A stretch of DNA of 32,812 nt. Origin: an uncultured Flavobacterium sp. Lineage in GTDB: Bacteria; Bacteroidota; Bacteroidia; Flavobacteriales; Flavobacteriaceae. Of the stretch, positions 21,495 to 29,732 are shown in pieces (positions within the stretch are counted from its first letter, which is position 1; every line of letters begins with the position of its first letter). The stretch is from assembly GCA_913060575.1 (NCBI GenBank), contig CAJXRR010000007.1:1-32812 (forward strand). Direction: 5' to 3'. Below the pieces are notes generated by a model, which saw nothing but the letters and a program-made list of their open reading frames with translations, had not been told where the DNA came from and made no database searches. The translations under genes were made by a program, and so were the position numbers.

Positions 21495-24230
21495 ATGAAA
21501 ACTTACTTTAATCACCGTCATTTTACATTATTATTTGTCTTACTTATTTGTAGTCAATTAAGTTTTGCACAAGATAAAAAGCCTCTAAGTCTAGAAGATT
21601 ATGCCCAATGGAATAGTATCAGAAACACTGCTATTTCACCTAATGGAAATTATATGACTTATGCATACACTCCCAATGATGGTGATGCAACACTTCATAT
21701 TCGTAAAATAGATGCTGATACTTTGCGCACAGCTGTTAATGCTAAACAAGTAGCTTTTTCTACAAATAGCAAATGGTTGGCTTACTTAGTTGATCCAACA
21801 AAAAAAGCAGCAGAAAAGCTTAAGAAAGCTAAAAAACCAGTGTTGAGTGATCTTCAAATATTAAATATTGAATCGAATTCCCTTACAGAAGTGAACAACG
21901 TAAAAGGATTTAGTTTTTCTAAAACTTCTCGGTTTATTGCCATTCATAAAAATAGTAAGGATAAAAAAGCAGACCACAAAGGAAGTGATTTATTGCTAAA
22001 AGATTTAGAAAACGACAAGACACTAAACATTGGTAATGTGTCTAGTTATGCTTTTAATAAAGAAGGAACACTCTTTTCTTATCTAGTTGATGCAGATGGT
22101 GATAACGGAAATGGTATTTACGTAATTGATTTGAGTAACTTAAGATCATGGCCTTTAAACACTGGTGCTTTTACCTATGCTCAAATGACTTGGAATAAAA
22201 AAGGAACTCAAATTGCAGTTTTATTTGGTGCAAAAGAGGAAGGTAAAATGGAACGTAACAATTCATTATACTGGACCTCAAATCTTGTCGCTGGAATGAC
22301 ATCAATTGGATTACAATCAACCTATGTTGCAGAAACTGATTCAAATTTCCCTAAAAACAAAGTACTTAGTGAATATAGCAGTTTAACTTGGAATGATGCC
22401 GGAACACAATTATTCTTAGGAGTAAAAGATCAACAAACTGAAATAAAAAAAGAAGATTTATTAAAAGCCAATGTAGATGTTTGGCATTGGAAAGATGAAC
22501 GTGTTCAATCGCTTCAAATTGTACGAGCGAAAAGAGATCAAAAATCGACGTTTACATCCGTATTAAATCTTGAGAACAAGAAATTTATTCAGTTAGCCAA
22601 TGAAGATATGACTTCTGTAAATATCAGTAAGAAGAGTCAGTGGGCTGTTGGAAGTTTAGATACTTTGTATCGTAAAAATGTAAACATCCCAGGCGGTTAT
22701 GCAGATTTGTACAGTATCAATACAACAACAGGAGCAAAGAACTTAATCGCAGCCAATGTTTATAGAGATATGGGGGTGTCACCTAACGGTCAATGGGCAT
22801 TATATTCTAAAGATGCTGTGGTGATGGGGTATAATTTTGATAAGGGAACCACCACCAATCTCACAAAAAGAACTAGCATTAGTTTTAGAAACGAAGAATT
22901 TGACAGACCTGTTGAAAAACCTACCTATGGGATTGCTGGATGGTCTAAAGATGGAACAACCTTATTTTTAAATCACAAATACGATCTCTGGTCAATTGGC
23001 CTAACTTCTAATGCATCCGAAAATATTACCAAAAGAATAGGTGAAGAAGGTAAGATTCGTTTTAGAATGGTACAACTAGATCCAGAAGCGAAGACTTTTG
23101 ATCTAACGAAACCATTATTACTAGCAGCTTATGGTGAAAAGACAAAACAATCGGGTTATTACGAACTAAAAATTGGTAAAAAGCCGAAAGCGTTGCGTTA
23201 TGATGACAAAATGATTCGTGGAGTCGTGAAAGCAAAGAGTGCAGATAAAGTCATTTTTACTGAACAAACCTTTGTAGAATTTCCAGATTACTGGATTTCA
23301 GACGTATCGTTTAAAAGACCTAAGAAAGTTACAAATGCAAATCCACAACAAGTAAACTATAAATGGGGAAAAAGAGTCTTAGTTGATTATACAGACAAAC
23401 GCGGACATCAATTACAAGCAACTTTAGCATTGCCCGCAGATTATGATGCGTCAAAGAAATATCCAATGATTGTGTATTTCTATGAGAAAATGTCGCAACG
23501 TCATCACCAATATTCAATGCCTAGATATGATGACAGACCACATATGTCTACTTATGCAAGTAACGGATATTTGGTTTTAATGCCAGATATTATGTATGAT
23601 GAAGGCTATCCAGGAACATCTGCTTTAGATGATGTTACTAGTGCTGCTAAAGAAGTTATTAAACTTGGCTATGCAGATCCTGCAAGAATTGGATTGCAAG
23701 GGCATAGTTGGGGAGGTTATGAATCTTCTTTTATAGTTACTCAGACGGATATGTTTGCTACTGTTGTTACCGGTGCACCATTAACGAACTTAATTAGTAT
23801 GTACACCATTGCTTATAAAAGATCAGGAAACTTAAACGGACCGATTCTAGAATGGTCACAAGGTAGAATGGGAGTGAGCCCTTGGGAAAATATGGAATTG
23901 TACAGAAGTCAATCTCCTTTGCATCATGCAAAAAATATTAAAACGCCTTTTCTAATTCTTCATGGAACTAGTGATGGAGCAGTAGACTGGAATCAAGGGT
24001 TAGAATTTTATTCAGCTGCAAGAAGGTTAGAAAAAGAAGTAATTCTATTATCATATCCAGGAGAACCACATCACTTACGTAAACAAGAAAATCAAAAAGA
24101 TTTTCAGATTCGTATGAAGCAATATTTTGATCACTACCTTAAAGATACACCAGCGCCACTTTGGTTAAAAGAAGGAATACCTCATTTGAGTAAAAAACGT
24201 TTAGGACCAGAAGTTTTAGAAAAAGAATAA
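21495..24230 (+). CDS. Secreted S9 (prolyl oligopeptidase family) serine peptidase
   Basis: A 911-residue peptidase with a signal peptide (MKTYFNHRHF, a hydrophobic core, cleavage near SFAQ-D at about 26). A long beta-propeller-like region with xSPNG-type motifs (about 35-630) screens substrates, and the C-terminal alpha/beta-hydrolase domain holds the triad Ser738 (GHSWGG), Asp827 (HGTSDG) and His859 (GEPHHL). This matches the S9 dipeptidyl/acylaminoacyl peptidase group, which removes dipeptides or acts on small peptides in the periplasm. The ATG at 21495 is chosen because the upstream TTG lies within the promoter. It is probably monocistronic; no clear terminator follows. Confidence 0.95.
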   Translation: MKTYFNHRHFTLLFVLLICSQLSFAQDKKPLSLEDYAQWNSIRNTAISPNGNYMTYAYTPNDGDATLHIRKIDADTLRTAVNAKQVAFSTNSKWLAYLVDPTKKAAEKLKKAKKPVLSDLQILNIESNSLTEVNNVKGFSFSKTSRFIAIHKNSKDKKADHKGSDLLLKDLENDKTLNIGNVSSYAFNKEGTLFSYLVDADGDNGNGIYVIDLSNLRSWPLNTGAFTYAQMTWNKKGTQIAVLFGAKEEGKMERNNSLYWTSNLVAGMTSIGLQSTYVAETDSNFPKNKVLSEYSSLTWNDAGTQLFLGVKDQQTEIKKEDLLKANVDVWHWKDERVQSLQIVRAKRDQKSTFTSVLNLENKKFIQLANEDMTSVNISKKSQWAVGSLDTLYRKNVNIPGGYADLYSINTTTGAKNLIAANVYRDMGVSPNGQWALYSKDAVVMGYNFDKGTTTNLTKRTSISFRNEEFDRPVEKPTYGIAGWSKDGTTLFLNHKYDLWSIGLTSNASENITKRIGEEGKIRFRMVQLDPEAKTFDLTKPLLLAAYGEKTKQSGYYELKIGKKPKALRYDDKMIRGVVKAKSADKVIFTEQTFVEFPDYWISDVSFKRPKKVTNANPQQVNYKWGKRVLVDYTDKRGHQLQATLALPADYDASKKYPMIVYFYEKMSQRHHQYSMPRYDDRPHMSTYASNGYLVLMPDIMYDEGYPGTSALDDVTSAAKEVIKLGYADPARIGLQGHSWGGYESSFIVTQTDMFATVVTGAPLTNLISMYTIAYKRSGNLNGPILEWSQGRMGVSPWENMELYRSQSPLHHAKNIKTPFLILHGTSDGAVDWNQGLEFYSAARRLEKEVILLSYPGEPHHLRKQENQKDFQIRMKQYFDHYLKDTPAPLWLKEGIPHLSKKRLGPEVLEKE

Positions 24231-24376
24231 ATATTATTTTTTATTAATAATAAGCTGTGAACTTCCAAAAAAAGCACTGGTACTTCCATATTATTAGTGT
24301 AAGAAATTTTTAAAATTTATTTTAGCCGATATGAGTAACCTCGAAAAATGGGCCAGTTCAACTAAGATTTAAAATT

Positions 24377-25303
24377 ATGAACCATAAAATTGCGCTCTTA
24401 GCGTTACTTTTTATAAGCACTTTTGGCGTTGCACAAACAAGCATAACAAAGAATGTTGTTACTTTAATTAGTTTTGAACCCGACACAGGACTAGTCCCAA
24501 CAAATACTGATGATTTAATAATTCAAGCTGGTAAAGCTGTTAATTTTGATACTTCAGGTACTGTTACTCAAGCTTTAACTATTGACCCTAGTGCTAGTTT
24601 AAATATAGCAGCTTCAATGGCTATTCCTACAATAATCCTTACAGCAGATAATAATGCTGGTACCGTAAAGAGTACAGAAATTAAATATATGAGTGTCGCC
24701 ACTTTAGGTTTAGACCCTGGGTATGATGCCGGTCAGTTTGGTGGTTCAGGTGCTGGTGCTTTTAATCTTTATACACATTTGGTACAAGACAATAATGGTA
24801 TCAAATTTGCTTTACAAGTAGTACCAGACACAAACTATGAGACTACTGTTATCCCTATAGGAATTGATGCAAACTCAGGAACACAAATAACTTTTAAAGC
24901 TACTGCTACAGATTTACCAACAGGCAAAAAAGTGTTTTTAGAAGATATATTATTAAACACAGTTACAGAGATTAACAATACAGATAAATCGTATACAGTA
25001 ACTTTACCTAGCACTTTGTCGGGTTCTGGGCGCTTTTTTCTTCACACCCTTAACGCAGCAGCCACTTTAACATTTCAACCCGCTAGTGGAAGCTGGTTTT
25101 TAGCTTCTAATTGGTCTCCAGCACAAATCCCAACAAGTATTGATGATGTAATAATTCCAACTGGTAAGACAATTACAATTGGTAGTTCTGGCGCTGTTGC
25201 TAAGAGTATAGCAATTAATGCTGGTACTTTAAATATAGTAGCTACAGGATCCTTAACGGTATCAAATGCTATAACTTATCTTAATCTAGTTTATGTTCAA
25301 TGA
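24377..25303 (+). CDS. Secreted modular protein, probably 3'-truncated
   Basis: A 308-residue protein with a signal peptide (1-20, FGVAQ). Residues 38-80 (VPTNTDDLIIQAGKAV and onward, to SLNIAAS) and 249-298 (IPTSIDDVIIPTGKTI, to GSLTVSNA) are diverged copies of one module found at the start of large Bacteroidetes surface proteins. The part between (about 140-224, ending GSGRFFLHT) looks like the region that normally precedes a T9SS sorting domain. No sorting domain follows; a second module begins and then breaks off. The last seven residues are encoded antisense to the HxlR gene, the two overlapping by 23 bases. This looks like a remnant of a larger or tandem gene after a deletion. The family reading is from memory, and truncation is inference. 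Confidence 0.7.
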   Translation: MNHKIALLALLFISTFGVAQTSITKNVVTLISFEPDTGLVPTNTDDLIIQAGKAVNFDTSGTVTQALTIDPSASLNIAASMAIPTIILTADNNAGTVKSTEIKYMSVATLGLDPGYDAGQFGGSGAGAFNLYTHLVQDNNGIKFALQVVPDTNYETTVIPIGIDANSGTQITFKATATDLPTGKKVFLEDILLNTVTEINNTDKSYTVTLPSTLSGSGRFFLHTLNAAATLTFQPASGSWFLASNWSPAQIPTSIDDVIIPTGKTITIGSSGAVAKSIAINAGTLNIVATGSLTVSNAITYLNLVYVQ

Positions 25304-25616
25304 CATACTTTCCCCAATCTACCATAGATTGGATCAAAGGGATTAAAGTTTGTCCGAACTCGGTTAAGGAGTATTCTACTTTTAGAGGAGGCTTAGAAGC
25401 ATAAACTTTCCGCTTTATAATACCATCATTTTCCAATGTTTTTAACTGTAAACTCAAAGTACGTTCAGTAGCTGTAGGCATCGATTTTCTAAGTTCATTA
25501 TAGCGGAGTGTATCATATTTTAAGTTGTTTATAATTACTGCCTTCCATTTTCCTCCGATAACTCCCATCACTAAACTGGTGCAGCAAGGATATTCTTTTC
25601 TGTTAAAGGTATACAT
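25281..25616 (-). CDS. HxlR family winged-helix regulator
   Basis: A 111-residue regulator with the full HxlR pattern: an N-terminal cysteine pair (PCC, residues 10-12), VIGGKWKAVII, LRYNELRKSMP, ERTLSLQLKTLENDGIIKR, then PLKVEYSLTEFG and WGKYV. Members often sense electrophiles or oxidants through the conserved cysteine and control a divergent gene. Here the divergent genes encode a small membrane protein and an acetyltransferase, and a dyad lies between them (25686-25704). The -7 element TAAATTTG (25628 to 25621 on the minus strand) is only 4 bases from the ATG, suggesting a leaderless mRNA. Confidence 0.95.
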   Translation of the reverse strand: MYTFNRKEYPCCTSLVMGVIGGKWKAVIINNLKYDTLRYNELRKSMPTATERTLSLQLKTLENDGIIKRKVYASKPPLKVEYSLTEFGQTLIPLIQSMVDWGKYVIEHKLD

Positions 25617-25620
25617 ATTT

Positions 25621-25628
25621 CAAATTTA
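25621..25628 (-). promoter_or_regulatory. Promoter -7 element of the HxlR gene
   Basis: Minus-strand TAAATTTG fits TAnnTTTG and is 4 bases from the start codon at 25616, so transcription would begin at or near the A of the ATG. Confidence 0.5.
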
Positions 25629-25685
25629 TTTATACTATCATTTTAGACCGTTATTGCTAATATAGAAAACTATACTTAATATTGT

Positions 25686-25704
25686 AACTATAATAAATAT
25701 AGTT
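25686..25704. promoter_or_regulatory. Dyad between HxlR and the divergent gene, operator candidate
   Basis: aactata and tatagtt form a 7-bp inverted repeat with a 5-base spacer, 37 bases upstream of the start at 25742. HxlR proteins bind such AT-rich dyads in divergent promoters, so this may be its operator; that link is inference. AT-richness raises the chance of coincidence. Confidence 0.4.
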
Positions 25705-25741
25705 AAATGAAAGTACTAACAATTTTTTTAAAAAATAAACT

Positions 25742-25978
25742 ATGAACGCTATAATAATTGATAGTATAGGGTATGGTGCTTTGGTTATCAATTTATATTC
25801 AATGTCTACCAAAGGAGAATATAAATTAAGATTAATATCATTAATTGCTAATGCATTTTATATTTTATACGGCGCATTAATCAGTGCTACACCAATAATT
25901 GTAGGATGCACTATTGCTGTATTTTTACACGGGTATCATTTAAGAAGATTAAGAATTAATAAAAGTGAGAATGGTTAA
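25742..25978 (+). CDS. Small three-helix membrane protein (YgjV/SemiSWEET-like)
   Basis: A 78-residue protein with three hydrophobic segments (about 5-20, 28-48 and 50-67) and the pattern IGYGALVINLYSMSTKGEYKLR...IANAFYILYGALISATPIIVG. This resembles small bacterial PQ-loop-type membrane proteins of the YgjV/SemiSWEET kind, which form dimeric half-transporters. Substrate is unknown. It is divergent from the HxlR regulator and overlaps the following acetyltransferase gene by 8 bases, so the two are translationally coupled. Confidence 0.75.
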   Translation: MNAIIIDSIGYGALVINLYSMSTKGEYKLRLISLIANAFYILYGALISATPIIVGCTIAVFLHGYHLRRLRINKSENG

Positions 25979-26486
25979 AATAAAGTTAGCGACAGAAGCA
26001 GATACAGAAGTATTAGCACTTTTAGGAAGAATAACCTGGGATGAATCTCACGGACATTATATAGAAGATAAAAACAATCTAATAAAATATCTGAATGAAA
26101 ATTTTTCAATTGCAAAAACAAAAGAAAACATTAACAACCAAAAGAACTTCTTTTATGTTATGTATGTTGATAAACTACCAGTTGGTTATGCAAAATTAAT
26201 TGTAAATGCAGAACAAGAAAGAATTGATTCTAAAAATAATTGTAGACTTGAAAGAATCTTTATTCTTGATGATTTTATCCCGTTAAAAATTGGACATCAA
26301 CTATTAACTTATGTAGAAGAGAGAGCAAGAGAACTAAAATTAGATACTATGTGGTTAACGGTTTACATAAAAAATATTAGAGCTATTAAATTCTATGAAA
26401 GAAATCAATATATACATATTGGTGAATTAAATTTTTCAGTCAGTGGAAAAGAATATGAAAATATAATTTTATCAAAAAAAATATAG
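25971..26486 (+). CDS. GNAT family N-acetyltransferase
   Basis: A 171-residue acetyl-CoA-dependent N-acetyltransferase. Motif A is seen as CRLERIFILDDF...LKIGHQLLTYVEERA, a relaxed form of the usual RxxGxG/A pyrophosphate loop. The C-terminal part WLTVYIKNIRAIKFYERNQY-IHIGELNF matches the PaiA/spermidine acetyltransferase-like branch. I chose the ATG at 25971, which sits in ATGGTTAA and overlaps the preceding stop; a GTG at 25965 would add two residues. It is likely controlled with the upstream membrane protein by HxlR. The acceptor could be a polyamine or a toxic amine, which is inference. Confidence 0.88.
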   Translation: MVKIKLATEADTEVLALLGRITWDESHGHYIEDKNNLIKYLNENFSIAKTKENINNQKNFFYVMYVDKLPVGYAKLIVNAEQERIDSKNNCRLERIFILDDFIPLKIGHQLLTYVEERARELKLDTMWLTVYIKNIRAIKFYERNQYIHIGELNFSVSGKEYENIILSKKI

Positions 26487-26981
26487 GTAAGTATGACTAT
26501 TTCAAATTCAAGAAATTTAGCGAGATTAAAGTGAATAAAAACTTTCTTAAAAAATATAATACGCTTTTTACGAAAAGACGATAGGAGAAATGTCTATGGA
26601 ATGGATTTAAAATAAGTATCATCTTGTATACTAATAAAAAAGGCAAATTCCTTTAGATACATAATGTTTTAAAAAATTCTGCGAAGCAAACCGCTTAATA
26701 GTTTAATGACCCAAGTTCAAATTATTCTTATGAAAACGAATGCTTCTGGGATATTTTACATAATACTACATTATAGCTATCAAATAGAAACGGGAACTTC
26801 ATAGCCGTAATTTCTTTTAACATAATATCTATCGATATAAGTCTAAAGACATTATATCTGATATTATGTGTAAATAGCCTGAAAAACGGCTATACAGGAA
26901 TTACTATATATTTGTACTATAATTTATATTATGTTAAGTAAGAAATTTCACCATCAAAAGTATATAGCATAAACTTCCCTT
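26487..26981. other. Gene-poor 495-base region
   Basis: No convincing coding frame exists on either strand; the longest ATG frame (26706-26804, 32 codons) looks like chance. The region holds a nested inverted repeat (26801-26893), described separately. A TATATTTG at 26907-26914 on the plus strand has no gene to serve, because the next gene is on the minus strand. It may be decayed sequence or hold a structured RNA. I see no insertion-sequence ends. Confidence 0.6.
26801..26893. repeat. Nested inverted repeat / cruciform-forming element
   Basis: Three arm pairs share nearly one centre: atagccgt (26801-26808) with acggctat (26886-26893); acataatatc (26820-26829) with gatattatgt (26860-26869); and gatataa-gtc (26834-26843) with gac-a-ttatatc (26848-26858), loop taaa. 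A competing small hairpin, atagcc with ggctat, uses 26874-26879 and 26888-26893. No T-run follows, so it is not a standard terminator. Confidence 0.65.
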
Positions 26982-27521
26982 CTAAGAGTCTCCTAGTGGT
27001 TTTACTTTTCCAAGATAAAATATAGATGATCTATTGGTGCTCGATACAAACAAACGTGTGCTGCCATCTCCTTGTATGGTTAATCTTATTCGAAAAGATT
27101 CTCTGTTTCTTTTAAAACGCATATCGTAACGATATTCATTCTTTTCTTTGTCAAAAGATGATTTGAGTCTTTGTGGTACTCCAGTATAAACAATAAATGA
27201 CTCGTGATTGGTTGCAGAATGTCCATAATTAAGAATTCGGCGTTCTCCAAAAAAAGGTAAATATACAGAAATACTATCATTCTTTATTTTAAAATGACTG
27301 TCGTTTCTATCTAAACTTAAGTTGGTTGCATTGTCTCTAGGTGCTATAATATCTGAGACCATCATCATACTATTACCCGCAACAGGCGTTGCTACTTCGT
27401 TTTTTATTTCAAAGACTCCTCCATCAACTAAGCTGTTTATTTTTTCATTTCTTTCGGCTACATTAATTGTTGAAGCACAACTCATTAAACTTAGTAAAAA
27501 TAATACTCGATAAATTTTCAT
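26982..27521 (-). CDS. DUF4251 family lipoprotein
   Basis: A 179-residue lipoprotein. The signal ends in a lipobox LMSC with the lipidated Cys15, followed by AS. The body matches the DUF4251 family of Bacteroidetes: residues FKIKNDSISVYLPFFGE with RILNYG, then a beta-rich tail ending SSTNRSSIFYLGKV. The family is small, beta-stranded and of unknown function, and it is usually outer-membrane anchored in the periplasm. The gene stands alone, divergent from the MFS transporter gene. The family assignment is from pattern recognition. Confidence 0.87.
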   Translation of the reverse strand: MKIYRVLFLLSLMSCASTINVAERNEKINSLVDGGVFEIKNEVATPVAGNSMMMVSDIIAPRDNATNLSLDRNDSHFKIKNDSISVYLPFFGERRILNYGHSATNHESFIVYTGVPQRLKSSFDKEKNEYRYDMRFKRNRESFRIRLTIQGDGSTRLFVSSTNRSSIFYLGKVKPLGDS

Positions 27522-27613
27522 AGGATATTTTATTTAAACAATAGGATATCAAATTTCATTCCAATTTACAAAAAAAGAGTGAACTCTTCTCCTAAATTCA
27601 TTGGCAAATACGC

Positions 27614-27621
27614 TACTTTTG
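27614..27621 (+). promoter_or_regulatory. Promoter -7 element of the MFS transporter gene
   Basis: TACTTTTG fits TAnnTTTG and ends 4 bases before the ATG at 27626, so the transcript would be leaderless or nearly so. Confidence 0.5.
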
Positions 27622-27625
27622 CACG

Positions 27626-28846
27626 ATGAAATCAGAAAAGCAAGTAACTTCAAACGCTAAGAACAGCATTTCTCAATTTGAGTTCATTACGTTAATGGCT
27701 TGTTTGATGTCGATTGTAGCCTTATCTATAGATGCAATTCTACCGGCTCTACAACCTATTGGGTTGTCTTTAGGTATTGTAAACCCTAATGATAATCAGC
27801 TCTTAATTACTATGATTTTTTTAGGATTGGGATTTGGACAGCTAATTTTTGGTCCTATTTCAGACAGTTTTGGAAGAAAACCCACCATTTACATCGGATT
27901 TTTAATTTTTGTTTTAGCTAGCTTTGTTTGTATTTATGCTACTAATATAGAAACCATGATTGTAGGTAGAATCTTACAAGGAATCGGACTCTCTGCTCCT
28001 AGAACGCTCAGTATTGCTATGATTAGAGATACTTTTGAAGGTGATTATATGGCGAAAATTATGTCGTTTGTAGTGGCTATTTTTATCTTAGTTCCTATCA
28101 TTGCTCCCTCTCTGGGGAAGTTAATGTTAGACAATTATGGCTGGGAATCTATTTTCTTTAGTCAGTTGTTATTCGGAATTCTAGTCATGATTTGGTTATG
28201 GAAACGACAACCTGAAACCTTAAAGCCTGAGTATAAGAAAAAATTTAAAGCTTCTTTATTTATTAGTGGAACTAAAGAATTTGTAAAATATAGATCGGCG
28301 GTTGTTTTTACTTTAATTTCTGGCTTAATTACAGGTTCTTTCATGGTATTCTTAAGTACTTCTCAGCATATTTTTCAGGTTCAATATGGTTTAATAGAAG
28401 AATTTCCATACATCTTTGGAGCCCTTGCTTTTTCAGTAGGATTGGCAACATTTACCAATGGTACTCTAGTACTTCGATTCGGAATGAGAAAACTAGTCAA
28501 TATTTTCACTATCGTATTTGCCTTGGTTTCTTTAATATATGTCGCAATTTTCTTTGGGGAAGCAAATCCTAGTTTACCTGTTTTAGTTTCGTTTTTTGCA
28601 GTGCAATTTTTTGCTATTGGATTTTTATTTGGAAATGTTCGTTCTTTAGCTATGCAACCTTTGGGACATATTGCTGGAATCGGAGCTGCCATCAACGGAT
28701 TTGTATCTACTGTAATGGCAGTACCTATAGCGACTTATATTGGTGGTTTTGTTGATACCACTGCCCTACCTTTATTTATTGGTTTTAGTATTTGCGGACT
28801 ATTATCAGTTATTTTATTGGCTTATATGAGAAAAGCAAGTTCATGA
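27626..28846 (+). CDS. Bcr/CflA-type MFS multidrug efflux transporter
   Basis: A 406-residue inner-membrane drug/proton antiporter with about twelve helices. The loop 2-3 motif A reads GPISDSFGRKPTIYIG (about residue 73-88), and the first helix carries SIDAILPAL, both typical of the Bcr/CflA subfamily linked to bicyclomycin, chloramphenicol or sulfonamide export. Substrate here is unknown. A -7 element is only 4 bases from the start. Its stop overlaps the start of the pseudouridine synthase gene in ATGA, so the two genes are translationally coupled. Confidence 0.93.
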   Translation: MKSEKQVTSNAKNSISQFEFITLMACLMSIVALSIDAILPALQPIGLSLGIVNPNDNQLLITMIFLGLGFGQLIFGPISDSFGRKPTIYIGFLIFVLASFVCIYATNIETMIVGRILQGIGLSAPRTLSIAMIRDTFEGDYMAKIMSFVVAIFILVPIIAPSLGKLMLDNYGWESIFFSQLLFGILVMIWLWKRQPETLKPEYKKKFKASLFISGTKEFVKYRSAVVFTLISGLITGSFMVFLSTSQHIFQVQYGLIEEFPYIFGALAFSVGLATFTNGTLVLRFGMRKLVNIFTIVFALVSLIYVAIFFGEANPSLPVLVSFFAVQFFAIGFLFGNVRSLAMQPLGHIAGIGAAINGFVSTVMAVPIATYIGGFVDTTALPLFIGFSICGLLSVILLAYMRKASS

Positions 28847-29547
28847 AATTAGAGATTATTTATCAAGATGAGTTTTGTTTATTAGCAAACAAACCCAATA
28901 ATGTTTTAGTGCATCATGCACGTCATTCTAGAAATAAAATAGAGGAAGACTCATTGCTGCAATTACTAGAAGCGCAATTAGGAGCGAAATACTACCCTAT
29001 TCATCGCTTAGATCGTAAAACCTCGGGAATTATTCTGCTTGCTACCAAGACTGAATATGTTTCTAAATTTCAAGCCTTATTTACCAACAATGAAATTCAG
29101 AAAATCTATTATGGCATCGTTCGTGGTTTTGCTCCTGAAGAAAGAATCATAGATTCTCCTGTCAAAGGAAGAGATGCAGATGTTTATAAAGAAGCTGAAA
29201 CACATTTAAAATTGCTAGAAACCGTCGTTTTAGATATTCCTGTAAAGCCTTACGACACCTCTCGATATAGTTTGGTTGAATTAAAACCTAAAACAGGTAG
29301 AATGCATCAATTACGCATTCATATGAATAAGATTTCTACGCCACTAATTAATGATCCAAAGTATGGTGATAAGAATCACAACCTGATGTTTGAAGCTGAA
29401 TTTGGATGCATTAATATGTTCTTACACGCAGGAACTTTAGAATTTACTCATCCTTTCACACAAGAAGAATTAAAATTAAACGCCTCTTTTTCTGAAGATT
29501 GGAAATCGATATTTGAAAGATTCAAGTGGAAAAATCCACACAAATAA
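28843..29547 (+). CDS. RluA family pseudouridine synthase (TruC-like)
   Basis: A 234-residue enzyme that isomerises uridine to pseudouridine in RNA. The catalytic motif HRLDRKTSG holds Asp57, and the KTGRMHQLRIHM segment near residue 177 binds RNA. The size and lack of an S4 domain fit TruC (tRNA U65) and similar small RluA members; the target is not provable from sequence. I chose the ATG at 28843 because its product begins MKLEIIYQDEF as in homologues, and it overlaps the transporter stop by 4 bases (ATGA). The 17-residue extension from 28792 is encoded inside the transporter gene. Confidence 0.93.
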   Translation: MKLEIIYQDEFCLLANKPNNVLVHHARHSRNKIEEDSLLQLLEAQLGAKYYPIHRLDRKTSGIILLATKTEYVSKFQALFTNNEIQKIYYGIVRGFAPEERIIDSPVKGRDADVYKEAETHLKLLETVVLDIPVKPYDTSRYSLVELKPKTGRMHQLRIHMNKISTPLINDPKYGDKNHNLMFEAEFGCINMFLHAGTLEFTHPFTQEELKLNASFSEDWKSIFERFKWKNPHK

Positions 29548-29548
29548 A

Positions 29549-29728
29549 TTATTGTTCTATAGACTGACTGTCAAAACTAATCAACTCATTACTCTCAAAT
29601 ACTGGTGCGACTTCAATCGGATTGCAACATACTTCACAATCTTCGATATACGTTTGACTTCTAATACTAGCGTCTAGTATCATCGATATCTCTTCCCAAC
29701 AATAAGGACATTGAAAAAAATGCTCCAC
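29549..29728 (-). CDS. CPXCG motif-containing cysteine-rich small protein
   Basis: A 59-residue GTG-started protein reading MEHFFQCPYCWEEISMILD, later EDCEVCCNPIEVAP. Two CxxC knuckles (Cys7/Cys10 and Cys31/Cys34, plus Cys35) mark the CPXCG family of small zinc-binding proteins common in Gammaproteobacteria and Bacteroidetes; their function is unknown. The start is set by the conserved HFFQCPYC opening. It lies 4 bases downstream of the oxidoreductase stop on the same strand and is probably co-transcribed with it. It ends 1 base from the convergent pseudouridine synthase stop. It is easily missed because of its size and GTG start. Confidence 0.88.
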   Translation of the reverse strand: MEHFFQCPYCWEEISMILDASIRSQTYIEDCEVCCNPIEVAPVFESNELISFDSQSIEQ

Positions 29729-29732
29729 TTAG

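Noticed and set aside
26706-26804. 32-codon plus-strand ORF in the gene-poor region
   Set aside because: It has no promoter, ribosome site or recognisable pattern, and its length is expected by chance.
28381-28695. Minus-strand reading frame of 104 codons
   Set aside because: It lies wholly inside the MFS transporter gene, whose helices and motif A support the plus strand.
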